From: Shewanella sp. | GTDB taxonomy: Bacteria > Pseudomonadota > Gammaproteobacteria > Enterobacterales > Shewanellaceae | Length of the DNA: 63,575 nucleotides | Direction of reading: 5' to 3' | Assembly (NCBI GenBank): GCA_021462625.1 | Contig: JAJNAU010000002.1 | Location: forward strand, 1 to 63,575 | In this document: positions 39,533-48,448 of the stretch, piece after piece | Layout of the letters: each line of letters opens with the position of its first letter | Numbering within the stretch: the first letter of the stretch is position 1 | Program-made: the position numbers and the translations under genes | Notes under the pieces: generated by a model | Database searches by the model: none | What the model was told of the DNA's origin: nothing | The model's input: the letters and a program-made list of their open reading frames with translations, nothing else

Positions 39533-42500
39533 ATGCTGAAACGAATTATTGAAGCATCACTGCAGCAGCGCTTTATGGTGCTGATCCTGGCCGTGATGAT
39601 CGCCGCCTGGGGCTTGTTGGAACTGCGTAAAACCCCCCTGGATGCGCTGCCGGATCTGTCTGATGTACAGGTAATTATCAAAACCAGTTATCCCGGTCAG
39701 GCTCCGCAATTGGTAGAAGAGCAGGTGACCTATCCGCTGTCCACCGGCATGCTGGCGGTACCGGGCGCGAAAACCGTCAGAGGCTACTCCTTCTTCGGTG
39801 ACTCCTATGTGTATGTGATATTTGAAGATGGCACAGACATCTACTGGGCCCGCTCACGGGTGATTGAGTATCTCAGTCAGGTCGCCAGCCGCTTGCCAGA
39901 GGGCGTACAGCCGGCATTGGGGCCGGACGCGTCCGGTGTTGGCTGGGTATACCAATACGCCCTGGTGGATCGCAGCGGCAAGCTGGATCTGTCTCAGCTC
40001 AAGAGTCTGCAGGACTGGTACCTGAAGCTGGAACTTCAGAGTGTGGCCGGGGTATCCGAAGTGGCCTCAGTTGGCGGCATGGAACTGACCTACCAGATAG
40101 TGCTGGATCCGGACAAACTGGCGCTGTACAAGCTGGATATCGCCTCGGTCAAAAACGCGATCGGCAAAGCCAACAGTGAAGCCGGTGGCTCTGTGGTTGA
40201 AATGGCCGAAGCCGAATATATGGTGCGGGCAAAGGGCTATCGTCAGACACTGGCCGACTTTGATCATATCCCGCTTGGAGTGACTAGCCCGTCCGGTACG
40301 CCCTTGATGCTGAAAGATATCGCTACGGTACGCAAAGGCCCAGCGGCCCGACGCGGCATTGCCGAGCTTGATGGTGAAGGCGAAGTAGTAGGTGGCATTG
40401 TGGTGATGCGATATGGCGAAAATGCCCTGAGCACAATTGATGCAGTTAAAGCCAAGCTGGAAGAGCTGAAAGCCGGTCTGCCTGAAGGAGTGGAGATAGT
40501 CACTACCTATGACAGATCCCAACTGATCCTGGCCTCGGTCGACAACCTGTTTAACAAGGTGGTTGAAGAGATGCTGGTTGTGGGTCTGGTGTGTTTGCTG
40601 TTTTTGCTGCACGCCCGCTCGACCCTGGTGGCCGTGGTGACACTGCCGCTGTCGATTCTGATCGCCTTTATCGTGATGAATCAGATGGGCGTTAACGCCA
40701 ACATCATGAGCCTAGGCGGTATCGCCATTGCCATCGGTGCCGTGGTGGATGGCGCCATCGTGATGATCGAAAACCTGCACAAACATCTGGAACATTTTAA
40801 GGACGAACACGGCCGGCAGCCGGATACCAAAGAGCACTGGAAGATAGTGTCCCAAGCCTCGGTTGAGGTGGGGCCTGCGCTGTTTTTCTCATTGCTGATT
40901 ATTACCCTGAGCTTTATTCCCGTTTTTACCCTGGAAGCTCAGGAAGGACGCCTGTTCACTCCGTTGGCCTATACCAAAACCTTTGCCATGGCAGCCGCGG
41001 CTGTACTGTCCATCACTTTGGTACCTGTGCTGATGGGCTATTTTATTCGCGGTAACATCCCGTCAGAGCAAAGCAACCCTATCAGCCGGGTACTGATCGC
41101 CCTGTACAAACCCGTACTCAAGCTGGTTCTGCGCTTTCCCAAATTTACCGTAGTGCTGGCACTGGCAGTATTGTTCAGTGCCTGGTATCCCTACTCCCAG
41201 ATGGGCCGCGAATTTATGCCTGAGCTGGAAGAGGGTGACCTGCTGTATATGCCGACCACACTCCCGGGGATCAGCGCGGGCAAAGCTGCGGAAATTCTGC
41301 AGCAGACAGATCGCCTGATTAAAACCGTGCCTGAGGTAGAGCGGGTATTCGGTAAAGTCGGTCGGGCAGAAACAGCAACCGACCCGGCACCACTGACTAT
41401 GCTGGAAACCACTATCATGCTCAAGCCAAGGGATGAGTGGCGGGAAGGTATGACGCTGGAAGGGATTATCGACCAGCTGCAGGCCACTGTGAAGGTTCCC
41501 GGTATGACCAATGCCTGGGTACAGCCGATCAAGACCCGTATCGATATGCTGTCGACCGGTATCAAAACCCCTGTGGGTATCAAGATTACTGGCGCCGATG
41601 TAGATGAACTGCAGCAGATAGGCGCCAAGATTGAAGCGATTCTGGCCCCTCTGCCCGGCACTCAATCAGCCTATGCCGAACGGGTGGGCGGTGGCCGCTA
41701 TATTGATGTTACCCCTAAGCTGGATGTCGCCTCGCGCTATGGCATGACACTGACGGATATTCAGGATGTGGTGCGCTATGCCGTAGGTGGTATGAAGATT
41801 GGTGAGTCGATTCAGGGCGCCGAGCGTTATCCCATCAACCTGCGTTATCCGCGGGAAATGCGGGACAATCTGAAAAAGCTCAAAGAACTGCCGGTGATCA
41901 CCAAAACCGGGCATTATCTGCCACTGGCCAATCTGGCTGACATAGAGCTCACCGATGGTGCGCCTATGCTCAAAAGCGAGAACGGCCGCCTGATCTCCTG
42001 GGTGTTTGTCGATATCAAGGGGATGTCTGTGGGTGAGTATATTGATCAGGCTAAAGCGGCACTCAATGCCGAGCTGAAACTGCCGCCAAGATACAGCTAC
42101 AGCTTCGCCGGTCAGTATGAGTATATGCAGCGAGTTGAAGCAAAGCTCAAAACTGTGGTGCCCATGATGCTGGCGGTGATCTTTATACTGCTGATGATGA
42201 CCTTTGGCTCCGCTGTTCAGGCCAGTGTGATTATGCTGAGTCTGCCATTTGCACTGGTTGGCTCAACCTGGCTGCTTTATCTGCTGGATTACAACCTGTC
42301 GGTGGCGGTCGCTGTGGGTATGATTGCCCTGGCTGGCGTAGCTGCCGAGTTTGGGGTGGTGATGTTGGTCTATCTCAACAATGCCATCAAGCAACACAAG
42401 GCTGAGGGCAGATTCAATACCAGAACCGATCTCAAGGATGCACTGATCGAAGGGGCAGTAATGCGAATTCGTCCCAAGGCGATGACAGTGGCCACCATCT

Positions 42501-42670
42501 TCTTCGGCCTTCTGCCCATTATGTGGGGCTCAGGCAGTGGTAATGAGGTGATGCAGAAGATTGCTGCGCCTATGGTTGGCGGTATGGTCACGGCACCTAT
42601 CTTGTCCCTGTTCGTACTACCAGCCCTGTACCTGCTGATATACGGTAAAAAGTTGGATAATCATAAGTAA
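39533..42670 (+). CDS. cusA: Copper/silver efflux RND transporter, CusA-like
   Basis: 1045 aa; LRKTPLDALPDLSDVQVIIKTSYPGQAPQLVEEQVTYPLSTGMLAVPGAKTVRGYSFFGDSYVYVIFEDGTDIYWARSRVIEYL, an HME-RND signature. Confidence 0.96.
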   Translation: MLKRIIEASLQQRFMVLILAVMIAAWGLLELRKTPLDALPDLSDVQVIIKTSYPGQAPQLVEEQVTYPLSTGMLAVPGAKTVRGYSFFGDSYVYVIFEDGTDIYWARSRVIEYLSQVASRLPEGVQPALGPDASGVGWVYQYALVDRSGKLDLSQLKSLQDWYLKLELQSVAGVSEVASVGGMELTYQIVLDPDKLALYKLDIASVKNAIGKANSEAGGSVVEMAEAEYMVRAKGYRQTLADFDHIPLGVTSPSGTPLMLKDIATVRKGPAARRGIAELDGEGEVVGGIVVMRYGENALSTIDAVKAKLEELKAGLPEGVEIVTTYDRSQLILASVDNLFNKVVEEMLVVGLVCLLFLLHARSTLVAVVTLPLSILIAFIVMNQMGVNANIMSLGGIAIAIGAVVDGAIVMIENLHKHLEHFKDEHGRQPDTKEHWKIVSQASVEVGPALFFSLLIITLSFIPVFTLEAQEGRLFTPLAYTKTFAMAAAAVLSITLVPVLMGYFIRGNIPSEQSNPISRVLIALYKPVLKLVLRFPKFTVVLALAVLFSAWYPYSQMGREFMPELEEGDLLYMPTTLPGISAGKAAEILQQTDRLIKTVPEVERVFGKVGRAETATDPAPLTMLETTIMLKPRDEWREGMTLEGIIDQLQATVKVPGMTNAWVQPIKTRIDMLSTGIKTPVGIKITGADVDELQQIGAKIEAILAPLPGTQSAYAERVGGGRYIDVTPKLDVASRYGMTLTDIQDVVRYAVGGMKIGESIQGAERYPINLRYPREMRDNLKKLKELPVITKTGHYLPLANLADIELTDGAPMLKSENGRLISWVFVDIKGMSVGEYIDQAKAALNAELKLPPRYSYSFAGQYEYMQRVEAKLKTVVPMMLAVIFILLMMTFGSAVQASVIMLSLPFALVGSTWLLYLLDYNLSVAVAVGMIALAGVAAEFGVVMLVYLNNAIKQHKAEGRFNTRTDLKDALIEGAVMRIRPKAMTVATIFFGLLPIMWGSGSGNEVMQKIAAPMVGGMVTAPILSLFVLPALYLLIYGKKLDNHK

Positions 42671-42674
42671 CTGT

Positions 42675-42703
42675 AAGGCCACCTGACATCAGGTGGCCTT
42701 TTT
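42675..42703 (+). terminator. Terminator after cusA
   Basis: aaggccacctgacatcaggtggccttttt. Confidence 0.9.
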
Positions 42704-42942
42704 GTTTTTATCAGCCTAAAGACTGATTTCACTTGTGGCGCGTCAGTTTTGACTGAAATTGAAATATAACTGAAACAGTACAGGCCCATACTGGTTCCAT
42801 CTCGCAAGCGTACTTGATAGTCCACTTATCAACTTTATTGCTGAGCTCCACTCCAGAGTTCAGCTTTTTTTTGCCTGAGCATACCTGACAGTCAGGCAGC
42901 ATTATTTTGCTATAATCCGCCCACTGTTCCCTACTCAACTCC

Positions 42943-43947
42943 ATGATGAAACGCTTAATTTCCCTATTGCTGCTGTGTTGCAGCTTGCCCGCTCTGGCCG
43001 CTCCGGCTAGCGGTGAGTTTGTGGCCGACAAAGCCTGCCCTCTGTATCAGTCAAAAAATAAGAAAACCAACCCGGGCAACGAGAGGACAACGCCGGGACA
43101 GCACTATGAGATAAGAGAGTATCTGGGTTCGGCTCAGATGCCCGAATGGGTCAGAGTGAACACCAGTGCCAGCAGCTCGCCCGCACGTTGGCTGTCGACC
43201 CGCTGCGGACGACTGCAGGGGTTCGCTGCAAAAGGACAAAACGGCAAGGCTGGCAGCGGAGCCAAAACCCACGAAAGTGGGAGCTGCAGCGCCCCGGATC
43301 AACATGACAGTTTTGTACTGGCGCTGAGCTGGCAACCGGCATGCTGCGCCATGGGAGGCAAGAGTAAAAGAGAGTGCCGGGCCTTGACGCTTAACCCGCT
43401 GGCAGACGCCCGCAGTGAGTTTACCCTGCATGGCCTGTGGCCCAACAAAGCCTCATGTGGCACCAAATATGGCTATTGTGGTCAGATCAGTCGCAAACCC
43501 AAATTTTTCTGCGATTATCCGAAATTAGCTCTGTCCGGAGAGGTAAGAGATGCGCTGGAAGAGGTGATGCCAAGTGCCGAGTATGGCACCTGCCTGCAGC
43601 GCCATGAATATTGGAAACACGGTACCTGCATGACAGACAGCGCCGACGAATACTTTGCAGTATCGATTACCCTGCTCAACCAACTGAATCAATCTGAGTT
43701 TGTTCAGCAATTTATCGATAAAAATATTGGCACCAAGGTGACCCGTAAAGCCTGGCAGCAGGCATTTGATGCCAGTTTTGGTCAGGGGGCACACCGCAAG
43801 CTTAAGCTGCAATGCCGTAAGGGACTTTTGACCGAGGTTCAGATGCAACTGCCGCTCAACCTGGATGCTCCTTTAACTGAGCTGCTTACCCGGGCGGAGC
43901 AGATCCACAAAGGCTCCTGCCCGAGTAAATTCAAACTGGCGGATTAG
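42943..43947 (+). CDS. Secreted ribonuclease T2 family protein
   Basis: Signal peptide; CAS1 FTLHGLWPN and CAS2 HEYWKHGTC. Confidence 0.95.
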   Translation: MMKRLISLLLLCCSLPALAAPASGEFVADKACPLYQSKNKKTNPGNERTTPGQHYEIREYLGSAQMPEWVRVNTSASSSPARWLSTRCGRLQGFAAKGQNGKAGSGAKTHESGSCSAPDQHDSFVLALSWQPACCAMGGKSKRECRALTLNPLADARSEFTLHGLWPNKASCGTKYGYCGQISRKPKFFCDYPKLALSGEVRDALEEVMPSAEYGTCLQRHEYWKHGTCMTDSADEYFAVSITLLNQLNQSEFVQQFIDKNIGTKVTRKAWQQAFDASFGQGAHRKLKLQCRKGLLTEVQMQLPLNLDAPLTELLTRAEQIHKGSCPSKFKLAD

Positions 43948-44714
43948 TTGTTCAGGGAAATCACCGAAAACGCCGCGCCCTGAGGATCATTCAATACCGC
44001 AAATCGGCCCACGCCACCAATTTCAGTCGTGGGCATGCATATCTCACCACCGAGTTCCTGTGCCCGGGCCACCGTCAGATCCACATCCTCTACGCGAAAA
44101 TAAGGCATCCAATGACTGTTGATATCATCCCACTCATCGGTCATCTGCAGCATTCCACCAAAGGCTAGCGAATCCTTTTCCAATTCAGTATAAACATGTC
44201 CCTCTACTTCCAGCCGCCGACTCTGCCATCCCAAGGACTGCTGATAAAATTCCAATGCCTGAACTGGATTGCGACAGGCCAATTCGACCCAACAAAGAGT
44301 GTTTAATTCGCCGAAGCTGGCTGCTCCGCTATGGTTACCAGCCTGCCACAAGCAAAAGGATGCCCCTTCAACGTCTGAGACCATCGCCATATGGCCAGCG
44401 ACCCCCAGCTGATGTGGACCGGTGCGAACCAAACCGCCGGCTTTACGGATCTGTTGCAGCGTCTTATTAATATCAGTCACGGCAAAGTAGATATTCCACC
44501 CGGGAACAACGAAGTCCATCTGCTCCGTGACTGCATAAATCGCCCCCTGATTCTGAGCATCAACGCTGTACATGGTGTAGGCACCTTCCGGCAGAGGGAT
44601 ATCCGTGAGCGTCCACCCAAACAATGAGGTGTAAAAAGCCTTTGCCTGTCTGGCATCTGTTGCGGCCAGCTCGATCCAGCATGGAAATCCCTGAAGATAC
44701 TGAGTAACTTGCAT
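43944..44714 (-). CDS. Two-domain VOC (glyoxalase-like) family protein
   Basis: GFPCWIELAATDARQAKAFYTSLFGWTLTD and NTLCWVELACRNPVQALEFYQQSLGW; start MQVTQYL at 44714. Confidence 0.88.
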   Translation of the reverse strand: MQVTQYLQGFPCWIELAATDARQAKAFYTSLFGWTLTDIPLPEGAYTMYSVDAQNQGAIYAVTEQMDFVVPGWNIYFAVTDINKTLQQIRKAGGLVRTGPHQLGVAGHMAMVSDVEGASFCLWQAGNHSGAASFGELNTLCWVELACRNPVQALEFYQQSLGWQSRRLEVEGHVYTELEKDSLAFGGMLQMTDEWDDINSHWMPYFRVEDVDLTVARAQELGGEICMPTTEIGGVGRFAVLNDPQGAAFSVISLNN

Positions 44715-45024
44715 CCTTTGCTCCTTGTGAATGTGGTTCATATGAAGGACCGCTCCTGCCAACGCAAACATGCCGCGACGATAAGACTTCACTTCATCAA
44801 CCTAACTTAGCGGTTTTACGTGACTTTTTCCACTCACCACAAAGAAGCTAGTCTCACACAGTGGGGTGAGTTCTTGGCAAATAGACTAGGGTTGAATAGA
44901 TAACGCACCGCAAGGCGAGGAAATACCGCGAGCATTTCAGCACATCAGATCAGATTGGTTCAGGAATCCTTTATGATGGCAGCACCGCATGCCGACCAAT
45001 TGGCAGCCCACTTTTAACAAACGC

Positions 45025-45372
45025 TCATAGCCTGAGCCTTAAGCATTTAAATGCTCCCATACTGCCCCAAAACAGCTTGATTTCTTGCTTGTCTTCGCGC
45101 TCTTGCTGTTTAGCTTCAGCTTCTCTTTCTTTGCTGCTCTGGAAGCTCTGGAAGCTCTGGAAGCTCTGGAAGCTCTGGAAGCTCTGGAAGCCCTGCAAGC
45201 ACTCACTACGCCAGGTTTTGATCCGATTGGGATAGAGCCCTTTTTCGCGGCAATATTGGCTCAGCTCATGCTCTGCCATGGCGTAAGTTTCGGCGACAAC
45301 GGCCAATTTGGTTTGAGTCGTCCATTGTTTTGATGAGGTGTGGCTATTGTGAAGGACAGATAGAGCAATCAC
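45025..45372 (-). pseudogene. Decayed IS3-family-like OrfA transposase fragment
   Basis: TTQTKLAVVAETYAMAEHELSQYCREKGLYPNRIKTWRSECLQGF resembles IS3-type orfA. The rest is lost and an FQS tract is inserted. Confidence 0.65.
45136..45198 (-). repeat. 9-bp tandem repeat (gctctggaa, 6 perfect units plus 1 degenerate), encoding (FQS)n on the minus strand
   Basis: Direct reading of gctctggaa x6 followed by gccctgcaa. Confidence 0.97.
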
Positions 45373-45544
45373 TGCGCTTTGTGCTTGCAGGTCAATAGAC
45401 TGACAGGCAAGAACTAAATACTTTCAGTAGCGCTAACAGCCACAATCGTCAATTCGCGAATTTCTTGTGCCGCACATTGACCTGTCTATGGCTTCATAGT
45501 TTATCTTTGGTCATATCTTAGCATTTGACTATCAAGGCCTGGCT

Positions 45545-46720
45545 TTGACCCATTACCGCATCAGCGAGCTGGCAGACACAGTTGGCCTGTCCCGCTCCAC
45601 CCTGCTGTATTACGAGAAACAGGGATTGCTCAAGGGCAAACGCCAGAGCAACGGCTACCGGGTTTACTCAGATAAAGACCTGCAGCGTCTGAGACTGTTG
45701 CTGAAACTGCAGGCCGGTGGCCTGACTTTAAAGGAGTGTCAGGCCTGTATCGAGGCCAAGGTAGACAAGGCCTTGCTGAGCCAACGTCTCACAGCATTGG
45801 ATGCAGAGATCGCCCAAAAGCAAGCCTCGCGCGAGCTGCTGGCAGCCCTGCTGGGACAGGGAAAACTCACAGACTGGCACACCTCTGTGGATGAAATCGC
45901 CCCCGATGCTCATCTGGATTGGTTAATAAAACAGGGCCTTAGCAAAAAAGACGCCCTGAGACTTAAGTGGATATCAAAAGACATGAACGAACACGAACAG
46001 TATATGGCTGATTTTATGAAAGTTTTTGAGGCGTTGGACCGCTGGGGACCAGGCAGCGAAGCCGATACGATAAAGGCGCTGAGCTCAGTGCCATTTGCGC
46101 CACAAAAACTACTGGAAATCGGCAGCGGAAAAGGCTTAGCCACCATGGTGCTGGCCACCAAAACTCAGGCAAGTATCACCGCTCTGGACAACGAAGACAC
46201 AGCGCTAGCAAGGCTGAAACAGCTGGCTATTGATGCTGGCTTTAATGAGCGTATTGAGATCATCAACGCCGATATGACAGAAATTCCTTTCGCGGCCGAA
46301 AGCTTCGATCTGCTTTGGGCCGAGGGCAGCGCTTATATTATGGGGGTGGAGAAAGCCCTGCACAGTTGGAAACCTCTGCTAAAGGATAACGGCGTACTGG
46401 TGCTGAGCGATCTGGTGTGGCTAACCGAGTCACCGAGCCAGGAAACCATCGAGTTCTGGAAGCAGGACTATCCGGACATGCGAGATGTGGCTACCCGTAT
46501 CGAACAGGCTGAAGCTGCCGGTTACCGGGTACTTAACAGCTTCACCCTGAGTGACGATTCATGGCGTAGCTACTTTGAGCCACTGAATGTCAGAGTGCAG
46601 CAGTTGCTGCCGCAACTGCCAGACTCAGCCGCGCTGCAGGCCATTGCCAAAGAGATCAGACTGTATCAACGCAAGCTCAATGAATTTGGCTATCAGTTCT
46701 TTATTCTGCAAAAAGTCTGA
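45545..46720 (+). CDS. MerR-family DNA-binding domain fused to a class I SAM-dependent methyltransferase domain
   Basis: N-terminus YRISELADTVGLSRSTLLYYEKQGLLKGKRQSNGYRVYSDKDLQRLRLL (MerR HTH); C-terminus LLEIGSGKGLATMVLATK, ITALDNE, EIINADMTEIPFAAESFDLLWAEG (methyltransferase). TTG start. Confidence 0.92.
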   Translation: MTHYRISELADTVGLSRSTLLYYEKQGLLKGKRQSNGYRVYSDKDLQRLRLLLKLQAGGLTLKECQACIEAKVDKALLSQRLTALDAEIAQKQASRELLAALLGQGKLTDWHTSVDEIAPDAHLDWLIKQGLSKKDALRLKWISKDMNEHEQYMADFMKVFEALDRWGPGSEADTIKALSSVPFAPQKLLEIGSGKGLATMVLATKTQASITALDNEDTALARLKQLAIDAGFNERIEIINADMTEIPFAAESFDLLWAEGSAYIMGVEKALHSWKPLLKDNGVLVLSDLVWLTESPSQETIEFWKQDYPDMRDVATRIEQAEAAGYRVLNSFTLSDDSWRSYFEPLNVRVQQLLPQLPDSAALQAIAKEIRLYQRKLNEFGYQFFILQKV

Positions 46721-46773
46721 GTCTGAATATTATTAAGAGGATCATAGGTCCCATTCAGACTACTGACTAATAC

Positions 46774-47008
46774 TAAGGAAGGTGCGAACAAGTCCTCGCA
46801 CCGCTCTGGCTTACGGGCAAATTCGAGTTCAAAGTATTCAGGTGCAGCAAGGCGGGTTGCCTTTCAAAGCACAATACCACTAACATCGTGTTTGCCCGAA
46901 AGTCCCGAAGGGTGTGGCTGACAGTCCTATCTTCTTGGTTGCCGCTCTCGCTAATGACTCAGGCCATTAACGTCGAGCTGCGTCGCGCATCTAGGGGCTG
47001 TCATCACT
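46774..47008 (-). repeat. Dispersed repeat of about 230 bp, copy B (inverted relative to copy A at 20038)
   Basis: The reverse complement shares gtgatgacagcccc, gcgacgcagctcgacgttaatggcctgagtc, gggcaaacacgat, ctttgaaaggcaaccc, agccagagcggtgcgagga with copy A. Confidence 0.85.
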
Positions 47009-47371
47009 CGCAGAGCTCGCACGGAACTGGAACTTATTTCCACCCTCCAGCCTCTTCAGAGCGATACCAGCCGTTCAAGTAGGAGCTAAATGGGTGACGA
47101 CGTTGTGGTGCTGCGGCCAGACGATTTGGTGAAGTAATATGTGGCTGACACGCACCCATAGAGCGAGTGTACAAGGCGCAAATGCTGCCCAGCATGATGT
47201 TGATTTATCCCGATAGATCTTCAATGGCTTTGATTGTCTTCAAGCCTTTTCTCTCTTGCGCAGTGAGTTAACTTATATGCGGATTGGGATAAATCTCTCA
47301 ACTGGGGTAAACAGCCCTGCCGGGAATGGCAAAAGACCCAGTCTCAGAGGTGGTTATACGAAGGATAGGGC

Positions 47372-48352
47372 CTAATTATTTGTACCGTCAACGCAGTGGC
47401 GTTCAAAAAATGCCAGTACAGCTTGCAGTGCCTGATTACGGCGCTCATCGGTTTCGATAAAAATTTCGTGACGGGCGCCGGGGATCACCAATTTCTGGCA
47501 CAGGCCGCCGAGCGCGTCATTCTGACCAGAGTTGTCCACTATGGTGTCGTTCTCTGCCTGCAAGATCAGTAGTGGCACCCGGGTGCTTCGGGCTGCCTCA
47601 ATGGCGCGTTCACAGGCATCCAGTGCCTGCACCAGCCAGTGGTTGGTGGGCGAGCCCAGCTGGATTTGTGGTTTGGATTGATACAGTGCGCGATACACAC
47701 CGTATCTGGCCTGGCTGTGGGTCAGGTCGTTATCGGCAAAGGGCTGACATTTGTAATCTGTGCCGCCAAGTACATACCAGGGCTCATTGGCAGACAGCTT
47801 GTCCAGCAGCTTGGCCAATATGCGGATAATGGCTTTGGGCGCAGGCAGGCGGATGCCGTACATAGGGGCGGAAAACGCCGCGGCCTTGAAAGTGTCCGGA
47901 TGCTTTTGCAGGTACAGGGTACCAATACAGCCGCCCATAGAGTGGCCCAGCAGAAAAAGCTGTTTGTGTCTGGCGGGGAAGACGATTTCCTGGATGAGGC
48001 TGTGCAGATCATCCACATAGTCATCAAACTGGCCCACATGGCCCTTGCAGGGATTGACTGTCATTCTGCCGGACAGTCCCTGTCCTCTGTGATCCAGCGC
48101 GTAGACGCTGTAGCCCTGCTGGTACAGATCGAATATCAGTTCCTGATATTTGAGGAAGGACTCGACCCGACCATTACTGATCACGATGGCTTTGTTGCTG
48201 TGCGGATGCCGGATACTGCACCAAGCGATATTGCAGCCTTTGCTGCCTGAGATGAAACCTGTACCGACCTGCTCCCAGAAGGCCGCCAGCTGTTGTTGGC
48301 CAGCTTTGCTGCCGGTGAATATTTCTTCTGAAAATACATGAGGTTTGCTCAT
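47372..48352 (-). CDS. Alpha/beta hydrolase, lysophospholipase (PldB-like)
   Basis: YALDHRGQGLSGRM, LLGHSMGGCIGTLYL. Confidence 0.9.
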   Translation of the reverse strand: MSKPHVFSEEIFTGSKAGQQQLAAFWEQVGTGFISGSKGCNIAWCSIRHPHSNKAIVISNGRVESFLKYQELIFDLYQQGYSVYALDHRGQGLSGRMTVNPCKGHVGQFDDYVDDLHSLIQEIVFPARHKQLFLLGHSMGGCIGTLYLQKHPDTFKAAAFSAPMYGIRLPAPKAIIRILAKLLDKLSANEPWYVLGGTDYKCQPFADNDLTHSQARYGVYRALYQSKPQIQLGSPTNHWLVQALDACERAIEAARSTRVPLLILQAENDTIVDNSGQNDALGGLCQKLVIPGARHEIFIETDERRNQALQAVLAFFERHCVDGTNN

Positions 48353-48448
48353 TATCGCGGTTTCCTGACGGTCATAACAGGCGACAGTGTAGCGGGGATC
48401 TGCAGCAGCAGGAAGCTATGTCGGTGCCCATAGTATCTTTCTTAGGTA

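Noticed and set aside
42729-43031. 100-aa minus ORF overlapping the RNase T2 start
   Set aside because: Covers a terminator-like hairpin (gctgagctccactccagagttcagctttttttt) and the T2 signal peptide; spurious.
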